64,000 nt of DNA. Origin: Panulirus ornatus (taxonomy: Eukaryota; Arthropoda; Malacostraca; Decapoda; Palinuridae). The notes beneath the pieces are model-generated. The model had not been told where the DNA came from and ran no database searches. It saw nothing but the letters and a program-made list of their open reading frames with translations. The stretch is from assembly GCF_036320965.1 (NCBI RefSeq), contig NC_092271.1:18347529-18411528 (forward strand), given 5' to 3'. How positions within the stretch are numbered: position 1 is the first letter of the stretch; each line of letters begins with the position of its first letter. Both the position numbers and the translations under genes were made by a program. Of this stretch, positions 51,879-64,000 are shown piece by piece.

Positions 51879-54800
51879 GTAAGTTTAACGAAATTTGTTT
51901 TGGTAATTTATTTTACGCCGGGTGATGTGTGTAATGATGTTTCATCTGCCTACATTTATCCGTAGGTTGATTGAATTTTGGTGTTGAATAAAAGCTTGGA
52001 AAACATTTGTTTCCCTTGCTGTCTGTTATCAGTTGATTAGGAAGCCGTGGGCAATCGATTTTGTATTAAACATGAGAAATTTGTAAAGAGAATGGATTCT
52101 ACCCCTCCTATATTGTAATCATCAGTGAACGTCACTAAAGGCCGTAGGGCTTAGACCTTGAAAATATTAGGTTAAAGAAAAGTATTTTCACACATGTAAC
52201 TAAAGTTAACTTTATATTGTGAAGAAGCCTAAGTAAATACATGGGTGGTGGACTTTTCTCACTTTGAGTGACGGCAAGGTAGTACATATGGAATCGTTAT
52301 TCCGGGCTGAACATATTATAAGTAGTGCTCTAGCCCTATGGTATTAATAGTTTTAGATAGAGAGTATGCTTATAATTGAATCCTAGATAACTGCTAGGAA
52401 TATTTTTGTATTGCCGTTAGGTTAGAAATTGATTAGAGAATACAATAACTGCTGCAGAGCTTTATTCAGAATACTGTATTTTAAACATGGATATGAAGTG
52501 ATGTTCTCAAACGTCAAGAAAATATGGAATTGAAAATGATGTTAAGGATGCTGGTAAATGTAATATTAGGCATAACTTTTGTAAAATAGTAAAACCTATT
52601 GAAATCTCTTCAAGAAGCCACAATTATATTAGAGCTATAATGTACCAATATTGTATTCATCTATTACATGGACTTTTGCAGACCCTCCCATTTGTTGATA
52701 TTTGGTGTTATGTTGTTGCTGCATTTACTTGAATGTGACTGGTATGCTTTTAACTAGAACAATGAACTTTAAGATGAGTGAATTCTTGATGATAGAATTT
52801 AACAGAACTGGTATCAATAGATTTATGTTATAAAGTGTGAGTTTTAGGTGTAGCACTTCAAACTCCTCAAAACTTAAAAAGTTTTTGTGAAATGGGTAGG
52901 GCTTTGAAGTAGAGGGAAATCGTGGGATAAATGTACTCACAATCAGTTCGTAGATGGAGCAACTTAGATTTATGAACATTTTGAAAAATCAAACTTTTCC
53001 CTGAGTTACAGGTAGTAGAGCTCTATTCTTTGCAGTGATGGGACAGTGATGAAAATGTTCACCCTGAAGATAAGGAAACTATTGAATAAAATACCCTTAA
53101 ATTCTTTTTCTCATTTTTGAGAAATGTAACATTGAACAATAAATTTCTTGTTGAACCTCACTGAAAGAATATATCCATCCTCATTACTGAGTATGTGACA
53201 TGTATGTCTGCATAGAATTGATAATAGAAAATAGAAAATTATGTTGCTTTTCAATATTTATAATTTCTTTTATCATACCAGGTATGTATTCTTATGTCAT
53301 GTTGGTGAAATTGCTTGTAACTTAGTGCAGGTATTTATTCCCTTTTTTGCCAGAACTTTTCTCCTTAGTTAAGGATGTCACCTCCATCATAGAAAGATTA
53401 TTTTATGTCATTTTGAATATCAAGTACAAAACTTTTTTGCTTGTAATAATTCCTTTTGACACTTCCAAAATATTAGATATTCTTATCCATTGACAACACA
53501 ATGGACCCCTATTTTAACCTTATTACATGTACTTAATTGTATACTAATGTGTGTCTGAGATACTTCTGTTGTTAAGAAATTACAGGGTCTCCTTTTATTT
53601 CACAAGGTTAGATCTTCCTTATCTATACTCCATTTTTACAGTTGCAGTTTTTAAGTGGATGTTGTTTAAGAAATTGTAAGTAAACCTGGAAAGAAGCAAA
53701 AAAGAATTGTATTTCGGTAAGGTGAGAAGAATATTATTTTGGAAGATATTTGCAGTAAAATGTAAGGATAAAGGAAGGAATCACTCATGTATGTTGTTTG
53801 ATTTTGAATGTTTTGAAGTAATTCATTGGCTCTTAGAAACTTTTATGTAGAAAAATTTATATACATTTGCAAATGAAGGTCTCAAAAATATAGAATAACA
53901 AACATGATCATTCAAGGGAAGGCCTTTGATGAAAGATTTATAATCTTATTTGTTGGCTTATCTGTTGTGAGTCATGTCTCAAGAGTATAGATAACCAATG
54001 CCTCTTGTAGCTATCATGTTTGAATGTTGGGATAGTAAACATCAGATTTCTGAGTGCTTGTCTATGTAAATATTCTGTATCAGTCTCCTGTTATCATGCA
54101 CCTTATTCATTTGCTTTATGGGTATTATTGAATGCTGTACTTGTGATGCCATAGTTTTTCTTTTAAGTAGAGGAAGAATCCAAAGTAATTGAACTGGTCA
54201 GGAGTATTAAAATGAAGGATAGAATGATGAAGTTTGTGGTGATGGGTATGAAATGAGAATTGAAGCATTTTATATAAAATGATTATTAGTTTTGGGCAAC
54301 TGTGAGCAAGATTGGAGTTAGTAAGAAATTGATTAGGTATGTTTTGAGTGAAATTGAGAAGGGATACATTTTTGAGATAATTGATGAAAAGCTGAGTTCA
54401 AAAATTATGAAATGGTGTTTAAGATTCTTCCTCTGAGATTTGCCTTGCCTATCATCTCCAACTGTGTGGGAGAAACTGTTCTCTTCTTGTGAAATAAAGT
54501 TTTGGGTGCAGAAGTTCCCCTAGGCATTTTGTTGGCCATCTTTAGGTCATTTAATGCTTGGATCACTTGGTGGAATTTTGAAATTTGTGTTATACTGTGA
54601 AGAAGTTGTTAATTGCATTATCTGAGAAGTAAGTTCATGTGAAAATAATGAGGAATGCCTAATTTAGGATATACAAAGGAAAGTTTCAAGAATTCATGAT
54701 GATATATGGACATCAAACTGTTAAATCTAGAGATACGGGAGCTGGAAGGGAATTTGTGAAATATAAGAATTCTTAGTATACCCATTTTTTCTTTGCCAGC

Positions 54801-55031
54801 TTTGCCAAATGTCTTACTTGTCACTTGAAATAAAGACATAGAAAAAAAAAGTCCATATGAATGTATTATAATTCATTTTAAGATTTTCAAATAATTTTTA
54901 TGCAGGACCTTTGACTGGTATGATGTATAAACACAAATGTGACACTCAGTTTTTTTACACCACCAGTGATTAGCTTCCATTATCTCGTAGATTATTGTTA
55001 TCATTATCATTAGTATTAGCATTGTTATTAT
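51879..55031. other. AT-rich unique sequence upstream of DIMT1
   Basis: No repeats or exons recognised over 3.1 kb. If the 51.8-kb exon is right this is the DIMT1 5' UTR intron. Confidence 0.5.
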
Positions 55032-55908
55032 TGCAGCAGATGGAACCATAGTAGCTGAAGCAAGCCATAGGTAAGGTGAGGCTGTTATGGTCTTCGGCAC
55101 ATTGAGGAGTGTTTGAAAAGATAGGTCATTGTCTTTGATGGTAAAGATGGACATCTTTGATGTTATGGATTTCCTGTTATGTTGTTTGGATGCAAGGCAT
55201 GGGTCAAAAAAATATGGAAAAGAATGGATGTGTTGGAAATGAAATGTGTAAGGACAGTATTTGATGTGTATAGAATTGATCAAATAGAAATGATAGGGTA
55301 AAAGAGGTGTTGTTAGAATATATATTAGAGAGCTAAAGAGGGTTTACTGAATTGGTTTGGACATATGAACAAAATGAGTGAGGAGAGGTTGACTAAGAAA
55401 GTATACATGTTGGAAGTGAAGGGAACAAGGATATAGGGGAAACTAAGGAGGAGGTGGCAGGAGGAAGTAAAAGATGCTTTGAGTTATTGAAGCCTAAAGT
55501 AGGGTACTGTGATACAGTGAACCAGAATGATATGGTTTGCACAGGGTTACATGCTGTCACTGGGATGAATAGGGAATATAAACTGTTTGGGGAAACCATG
55601 GATAGGGCTGTAATATTTGCCTTTTGGCCAGAGTAGATGCAAGCAAATGAGGCTGTTCTTCATCTCTTCCTGATGCTACCTTACTGATGTAGGATATGGT
55701 AAACATGTATGAGAAAAAACTGTTTTCTGTGGGGTGGGGTGGCGACAGGAATGGACAAAGGCAAGCAAGTATGAATATGCACATGTATATATATATGTAT
55801 GTGTATGTATATGTTGATTTATGGGCGTTTATGTATATGTACGTGTATATGAGTGGATGGGCCATTCTTCATCTGTTTTCTGGTGCTACCTCACTTATAC
55901 AGGAAACA
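55032..55908 (+). mobile_element. Ancient LINE copy P (RT C-terminus and full long 3' UTR)
   Basis: Diverged but colinear: 'GCAGCAGATGGAACCATAG', 'GATGTGTTGGAAATGAAATG', 'AATTGGTTTGGACATATG', 'ATGAGTGAGGAGAGGTTGAC', 'GCTGTCACTGGGATGAATAG', then both 3' UTR modules and 'ATGGGCCATTCTTCATCTGT'. The tail 'CTACCTCACTTATACAGGAA' lacks a poly(A). Confidence 0.75.
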
Positions 55909-56965
55909 GCAGAAGAGGGTGTGTTGAAATGGTTTGGACACTTGGAAAGAATGAGTGAGGAGAGATTGACAAAGAGGAAGTGAAGTGTTTTAGATATCTG
56001 GGAGTGGATTTGGCAACGGTTGGAAGCAGAAGTGAATCCTAGGGTGGTGGAGGGGGCGAAAATTCTAGGAGCCTTGAAGAATGTGTGGAAGTCGAGAACA
56101 TTATCTCGGAAAGCAGAAATGGGTATGTTTGAAGGAATAGTGGTTCCAACAATGTTGTATGGTTGTGAGGTGTGGGCTATGGATAGAGTTGTGCAGAGGA
56201 GGGTGGATGTGCTGGAAATGAGATGTTTGAGGATAATATGTGGTGTGAGGTGGTTTGATCGAGTAAGTAATAATAGGGTAAGAGAGATGTGTGGTAATAA
56301 AAAGAGTATGGTTGAGAGAGTAGAAGAGGGTGTTTTGAAATGGTTTGGTCGCATGGAGAGAATGAGTGAGGAAAGATTGACCAAGAGGATATATGTGTCA
56401 GAGGTGGAGGGAACGAGGAGAAGTGGGAGACCAAATTGGAGGTGGAAAGATGGAGTGAAAAAGAACATGAGTGATCGAGGCCTGAACATGCAGGAGGGTG
56501 AAAGGCGTGCAAGGAATAGAGTGAATTGGAACGATGTGGTATACCGGGGTCGACATGCTGTCAATGGATTGAACCAGGGCATGTGAAGCGTCTGGGTAAA
56601 CCATGGAAAGTTCTTTGGGGCCTGGATGTGGAAAGGGAGCCGTTGTTTCGGTGCATTATTACATGACAGCTAGAGACTGAGTGTGAACGAATGGGGCCTT
56701 TGTTGTCTTCTTAGCGCTACCTCGCGCACATGAGTGGGGAGGGGGTTGTTATTTCATGTGTTGCAGGGTGGCGACGGGAATGAATAAGGGCAGATAGTAT
56801 GAATTATGTACATGTGTTTATATGTAAATGTCTTGTGTGTATATATATGTATACGTTGAGATGTATAGGTATGTATATGTGCATGTGTGAACGTGTATGT
56901 ATATACAAGTGTATGTGGGTGGGTTGGGCCATTCTTTCATCTGTTTCCTTGCGCTACCTCGCTAA

Positions 56966-56968
<3 letters not shown>
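55909..56968 (+). mobile_element. LINE copy Q (rearranged RT C-terminus, long 3' UTR)
   Basis: Begins with a piece of the late RT ('EEGVLKWFGHLERMSEERLT'), then jumps at a shared GAGGA (about 55973-55979) back to the earlier 'VKCFRYLGVDLAT' and runs through to CTACCTCGCTAACGCA at 56968. A (TA)n array replaces the tail. Confidence 0.82.
55979..56586 (+). pseudogene. RT C-terminal fragment of LINE copy Q
   Basis: The open block 56020-56586 covers 'GAKILGALKNVWKSRTLSRK', 'VVPTMLYGCEVWAMD', 'LEMRCLRIICGVRWFD', 'WFGRMERMSEERLTKR' and 'RSGRPNWRWKDGVKK', ending at 'GLNQGM'. A small deletion near 56025 precedes it. No catalytic motif is included. Confidence 0.82.
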
Positions 56969-57038
<70 letters not shown>

Positions 57039-57049
57039 TTATATATATG
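56969..57049. repeat. (TA)n microsatellite between LINE tail and inverted SINE tail
   Basis: About 30 TA units plus degenerate TTATATAT. It joins the plus-strand LINE copy Q end to a minus-strand SINE-like 3' half. Confidence 0.95.
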
Positions 57050-57196
57050 TTTCATACATATTCGCCATTTCCTGTGCTAGCTAGGTAGTGTCAAGAACAG
57101 AGGACTGAGCCTGAGAGAGAATATCCTCACTTGTCCCCCTTTGTTCCTCCTTTTGGAAAATTAAAAGAATAGGAAGGGAGGATTTCCAGCATTATG
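57050..57196 (-). mobile_element. SINE-like element, 3' half
   Basis: The minus strand reads 'GCTGGAAATCCTCCCTTCCT', 'AATTTTCCAAAAGGAGGAAC', 'GACAAGTGAGGATATTC', 'CAGTCCTCTGTTCTTGACAC', 'TACCTAGCTAGCACAGGAAA' and 'TGGCGAATATGTATGAAAC'. The head is missing. Confidence 0.75.
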
Positions 57197-57957
<761 letters not shown>

Positions 57958-58160
57958 TAGTTGAGACCCACATTTATAAAGTTGAAATGGAAAAGTTGAG
58001 ATTGCTATTAAGACATATTTAGAAAAGGATTCTTGAAAACCTTTGATGTATATATATATGAATTAAGTTGGTGATGTATACTGGAGTGATCTTTGGTACT
58101 GCAAACTAAATTTTATCTATTGTGAATGGACTTATGCATAACATTTCAAAATATTCATAA

Positions 58161-58397
<237 letters not shown>

Positions 58398-58587
58398 TGA
58401 TTTTTTTAATTGATTACTTTTAAGCTAAGATATTGGGGTCTTGCACATTGATGTTGCAAATAGTAGCATTTGATTTCAGTATTTTGGAGATTAATGTGTA
58501 AGTGTTTGATATTCACGTCCAGGTCATGAATTTTATGCCTTGTGTTGACAAGGTTTCCTGGAATTGCAGGGTAACTGTTACTGTAGG

Positions 58588-58836
58588 TATTCTTTCTCCC
58601 CTATCCCCCGGGATAGGGGAGATAGAATACTGCCCACATATTCCCTGCTTGTCGTAGATGACTAAGAGGGGTGGGACTTAGTGGCTGGAAATCCTCCCTT
58701 CCTGTATTATTTTTAAAAAGAAGGAGCAGAGCAAGGAGCTAAGTGAGAAATTTTCCATCTAAGGCTTAGTCATCTGTTCTTGTCACTACCTCGCTCATGT
58801 GGGAAATGGTGAGTATGTATGAAAAAATCACATGAA
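58588..58836 (+). mobile_element. SINE-like element in DIMT1 intron 2, with palindromic head
   Basis: From 'GGGATAGGGGAGATAGAATA' through 'GGCTGGAAATCCTCCCTTCC', 'AAGAAGGAGCAGAGCAAGGA' and 'CACTACCTCGCTCATGTGGG' to 'GAAATGGTGAGTATG'. Immediately upstream, GTATTCTTTCTCCCCTATCC is the reverse complement of the head, making a ~45-bp palindrome. Confidence 0.82.
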
Positions 58837-58956
58837 ATTCAATAAATGGTGGTTGCAAAATGTCTTGATTTTTTTTTTTTACTTTAGCTGAGATAGCACA
58901 AGTAACTTAGGCTGTAATCAGGCTATCCCATTAATGCCATATATGTATATATATAT

Positions 58957-59363
58957 GTGGTTGAGAGAGCAGAAGAGGGTGTTTTGAAATGGTTTGGTCA
59001 CATGGATTGAATGAGTGAAGAAAGATTGACCAAGAGGATTTATGTGTCAGAGGTGGAGGGAACAAGAAGTGGAAGACCAAATTGGAGGTGGAAAGATGGA
59101 GTGAATAAGATTTTGAGTGATCGGGGCCTGGACATGCAGGAGGGTGAAAGGCGTGTAAGGAATAGAGTGAATTGGAATGATGTGGTATACCGGGGTCGAC
59201 GTGCTGTCATTGGATTGAAGCAGGGCTTGTGAAGTGTCTGGGGTAAACCATGGAAAGTTGTGTGGGGCCTGGATGTGGAAAGGGAGCTGTGGTTTTGGTG
59301 CATTATTACATGACAGCTAGAGACTGAGTGTGAACGAATGTGGCCTTTGTTGTCTTTTCTTAC
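58957..59363 (+). mobile_element. LINE copy R (RT end and partial long 3' UTR)
   Basis: Starts at 'GTGGTTGAGAGAGCAGAAGA' and covers the RT end (open 59011-59232, 'KRIYVSEVEGTRSGRPNW', 'KILSDRGLDMQEGERR'). It is cut within the 3' UTR at 'GTTGTCTTTTCT'. In DIMT1 intron 2, sense to the gene. Confidence 0.85.
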
Positions 59364-59689
59364 ACATTACAGGGATAGCTAAGGCTGCCTCTTAAGAAAC
59401 TGGGTGTCCTGTTTAGATGTTGAAAAACGTGATCTCTTTTTAACAGTTGCTTCATTTATACATGGGATTTATTTGTCCTTGTAGGGAGTACTGCTCTCAC
59501 ATTTGGGGGGGAGGGGGGGTTATAGCTCTGCATTCCTACTTGACAGAATTGAGTTGAGAGCAGTCCAACTTATAAACTGTCCCAGGCTAACTTCCAAACT
59601 TGACCCTCATGCCCATTGCTGCAATGTTGGTTCACTTTCCCTCTTCTATAGGTATTATTTTGGTTTTTGCTCCTGAAAGCTGGCTGCTT
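59364..59689. other. DIMT1 intron 2, no recognised feature
   Basis: Contains a G-rich stretch (about 59504-59518). Nothing else supported. Confidence 0.45.
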
Positions 59690-60025
59690 GCATGCCCACA
59701 CTACTAGCTAGACCACACAATACTCAGCATGCTGTTGCATCACATGATTACTGTTTGGCCGTTGGCAACTCAAGGATGGGCCATTTTGATTCCTGCTTCT
59801 TTCCCTACATGTTGAGGCTTTGGAACTCTTTACCTTCTCATTTCTTTCTCAATAACTATGGCCTGGCACATTTCGAAAGACAGGATTTTCACTTCCTCCA
59901 AGATTCGTGAATACTTTCCATTGTCTTTTCTTTTTCTGTTTCATTATTCTTTATATTTCAATTAAGGCATGGCCTTGATATGGATTTTTGTCTGTGACTG
60001 GAGCCTTCGACATAAAACAAAAGAC
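59690..60025 (+). mobile_element. CR1/Jockey-type LINE 3' end, copy 3
   Basis: A 72-codon frame carries 'FDSCFFPYMLRLWNSLPSHF' and 'NNYGLAHFERQDFHFLQD', the conserved C-terminal end (FFPR...LWNSLP) of CR1/Jockey LINE proteins. The 3' UTR matches 38638-38903 and 42713-42978 in diverged form, ending 'CTGTGACTGGAGCCTTCGAC'. Confidence 0.75.
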
Positions 60026-60119
60026 TTAAGTGAGTGTATGATGGAGAATACTAAGATGGGGCCTCAGTGAATGTAAAACCCCTTCCCATTCAGTACAAAT
60101 AGTAATTACATGTAAACAT

Positions 60120-60930
60120 ACAGGTAATGAGGGAAGTGGAGAGTGAGGAGGATTGCATCAGCTTATAATGGTGCATAGACAGATTCCAAAATTGGTTTGA
60201 CATATGGTTGATGAAATTTAACTCAGGTAAATGTTATGCAGTTGTTAAGAATGGAACACAGTGAAAAAAGTCTTCGGTAGAAGCTTCAGGATTCTGTTTG
60301 TAAGAGGGACTTGGGATTTGACATTGTCCCTAAACAGTTGCAGAGTGCCACATCAGGAGAATAACAGAGGAGACAGACCCTTAGCTGGCAAGTACTGTAA
60401 TAGCTTTCAAGGATATGGTTAAGGAAATATTTAGCTAGCTTTTCATGATGAAACCTGCATAAGGCCAAAACTCAAATATGCTTCTCAAGCTCGGCCAACA
60501 CACCTGAAGAACCACAAAGAGATAAGAGAGAAGGGTTACAGGAGGGCAACAAAGGCGGTATCAGATCTAAGAAAGCTGATTTTCAGGAAAAGGCGAGAGG
60601 CCATGAAGTTTGCCTACCATGGAAGAGAGAAGAGTGAGGGCTGACCTGATCACAACTCTTTAAGATTCTAACCAGATTGATGATGCAGACAATGAACAGT
60701 TCTTTGAATTGTATGGGGATGGAACAACCAGAACACATATCATAGATTTAAGCAAGACTCTTTAAAAAGATGTAAAGAAGTAATTTTATGGTATAAGATT
60801 GGTGGATGAGTGAAATGAATTGAATAAAGATGTGGTAAATGTGGACCGCATGCTGGAGTTTCGATGAGTGTAAGACAGTTAAGAATGTTCAAGAGATAGG
60901 GCCTCACAAGTGTAAAATTTTCTTCCTGTT
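60120..60930 (+). mobile_element. Degenerate CR1-like LINE C-terminal fragment 1
   Basis: Broken frames give 'RRATKAVSDLRKL', 'EERRVRADL', 'DNEQFFELY', 'LKRCKEVIL' and a trailing 'ELNKDVV' pattern, colinear with the C-terminal domain of CR1-like elements (QRRATK...ERRxRGDLI...WNxLPxxVV). Confidence 0.6.
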
Positions 60931-61329
60931 TTTTATGGGTATCAGACACACACACACATGCATGTACGTGCACAGAGTTAGTGAAAGAAGTTGAGAAACT
61001 GAGAAGTAAAAGATCATTGACAGTTTCATGAGATGAGAGAGGAGCATAGAGATCTGAAAAATGTAACTAGTGAGTATGAACGGAGATTCATAGTAATGGG
61101 TTCAGAAAGAAAAGAGAATTAATTAATTGAAAAGCAAAAAACTTCAGATTTATTTTCTAGATATCCTAGAAGCTGTTCAGTTAGAAAAGGGATTATAACT
61201 CATAAAGAATCTATTGAAAATGGTGGGCAAGTAGGAGGATCAAGAGCAGTTTTGGGGGCTGATCAACAGATACAGAACATGAAGGCTGATGTAGTGGAAT
61301 AGAAACCTGAGGACAAAGAGATAGAGAGG

Positions 61330-61640
61330 CACAGGACAGAAATTGATAAGGCGAAAGGTGTTAGATTTATCCTCCATGGAAGAGAGAAGAGTGAGGGTTG
61401 TCCTGATCATAACCCTTATGTTTGAAAATCAGATTGATAACATAGTGAAGAGTTCCTCAAAGATTGTAGAAGTAAAACAACCAGAGGATATAACATGAAA
61501 TTAAGCATGAAACCTGTTAAAATGTTGTAAAAAAGTAATTTTTTAGTAAGAGGATGGTAGTAGAATGGAAGAAGCTTGATAAGGACACAGATGCATTGTC
61601 AAACATAAGTTTTAAAGGTTGTATGATAATAGAAAATGTT
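61330..61640 (+). mobile_element. Degenerate CR1-like LINE C-terminal fragment 2
   Basis: 'CTCCATGGAAGAGAGAAGAG', 'TCAGATTGATAACATAGTG' and 'CAACCAGAGGATATAACATG' parallel fragment 1 at 60610-60760. Confidence 0.55.
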
Positions 61641-61672
61641 TGTATTAAACTCCCTCCCGTAACAGCACAATT

Positions 61673-61752
61673 AGGCAATTACAAATAGGTAAATACACAC
61701 CTGGCACCAATAAGGCAATTACAAATGGGTAAATACACACCTGGCACCAGAG
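61673..61752. repeat. 40-bp tandem duplication
   Basis: AGGCAATTACAAATAGGTAA...CCTGGCACCAATA occurs twice (61673 and 61713). It resembles the terminal 3' repeat region of the adjoining LINE fragments. Confidence 0.85.
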
Positions 61753-61819
61753 TTCCATCTTAGAAGGATAGTTAAGACCAACTTTTTGTGGGTAAATATT
61801 AGAATTGCATTTAAGTTCA

Positions 61820-62235
61820 TAAGAAAATATTCAGCAAAGTGTTCATGTCTTGTATGAGGCCAAAACTAGAATGTATTTCTAAAGTTTGAACATTGCACCT
61901 AAAGAAGCACAAAGAGCTGATAGAGATGGTCCAGAGGAGGGCAACAGAGACGGTACTAGAATTAAGGGAGTTGGGTTACAGGGAAATGCCAGAGTCCGTG
62001 GATTAACCCACCATTGAAGGAGGAGAGTAAGAGGTTACCTGATCACAATCTGTAAGTTTCTAAACCAGACTGATGAAGAAGACAGTAAACAGGTCAGTGA
62101 AAGATGTAGCGATTGAACAACCTGAGGACTAACAAAGTTATGCAGCAGACTTGTTAAAAAGATGTAAAGAAGCAATTTCACTTTGTAACAGTGATTAATG
62201 AAAAGAATAGACTGAATGAGAAAATTTAAGTGTGG
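61820..62235 (+). mobile_element. Degenerate CR1-like LINE C-terminal fragment 3
   Basis: 'GAAGCACAAAGAGCTGATAG', 'CAGAGGAGGGCAACAGAGAC', 'CACCATTGAAGGAGGAGAG', 'CCTGATCACAATCTGTAAG' and 'AAAAAGATGTAAAGAAGCAA' align with fragment 1 over about 400 bp. Confidence 0.6.
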
Positions 62236-62299
62236 GCAGCATATAAAAGTTTCATGATATTTAGTTTTCTTCTGGATTTTTGAAGCTCCCCTAGATAGA

Positions 62300-63968
<1,669 letters not shown>

Positions 63969-64000
63969 TAATCATATGTAGAAGTTTATAATTCATAGCA

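Overview
This is eukaryotic DNA with long AT-rich introns, GT-AG splicing and heavy retrotransposon load. The two recognisable host genes are arthropod-like, and the repeats resemble those I associate with decapod crustaceans. I infer an arthropod, most likely a malacostracan crustacean; the sequence alone does not name the species.

Host genes. (1) An hnRNP M-type (HNRNPM/MYEF2; fly 'rump') RNA-binding protein gene lies on the minus strand. Its start codon is at 47249 and coding exons at 47209-47249, 39360-39470, 39072-39172, 35519-35673 and 5602-5826 join with consistent phase. They give an RS/RD-rich N-terminus, RRM1, a linker and the first strand of RRM2; the rest of the gene lies to the left of the window. 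A 57-bp in-frame candidate cassette exon sits at 17590-17646. (2) A DIMT1 (KsgA/Dim1-family 18S rRNA dimethyladenosine transferase) gene lies on the plus strand, with coding exons at 57730-57948, 58176-58385 and 63759-63965, and continues past the right edge. The genes are divergent, about 10.5 kb apart start codon to start codon, and no other host gene is recognised between them.

Mobile elements. Nearly all other structure is retrotransposon. The main family is a non-LTR element (RTE-like by its endonuclease-RT layout and RT C-terminus) present in about 18 pieces on both strands. Positions 8634-15345 are a nested stack: one old full-span copy (F) with a copy inserted at its 5' end (E) and two more inside its coding region (G and H), each with a target-site duplication. 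Copies with a short 3' UTR (B, E, G, L) also share a diagnostic codon change and mark a young subfamily. A SINE-like family of about 240 bp looks like a collapsed version of this LINE: LINE 5' UTR joined to LINE 3' tail. At 37623-37667 the last 17 nt of the LINE tail plus a poly(A) run inserted with a 13-bp target duplication.

Other repeats are a tRNA-like SINE (36205-36465), degenerate CR1/Jockey-type LINE fragments (23030-24330, 59690-62235 and two identical 3' ends at 38638 and 42713), an unidentified dispersed repeat of about 330 bp (91-428 and 37188-37513), TA and GT microsatellites, several tandem duplications, and an 826-bp tandem chimera of LINE pieces at 40995-42647. Several joins in 38.6-43.1 kb could be assembly errors.

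Together, the hnRNP M primary transcript would carry LINE copies in both orientations inside its introns, including a long inverted pair at 24.5-28.7 kb. That makes intronic double-stranded RNA and cryptic splice sites plausible in a gene that itself encodes a splicing regulator.
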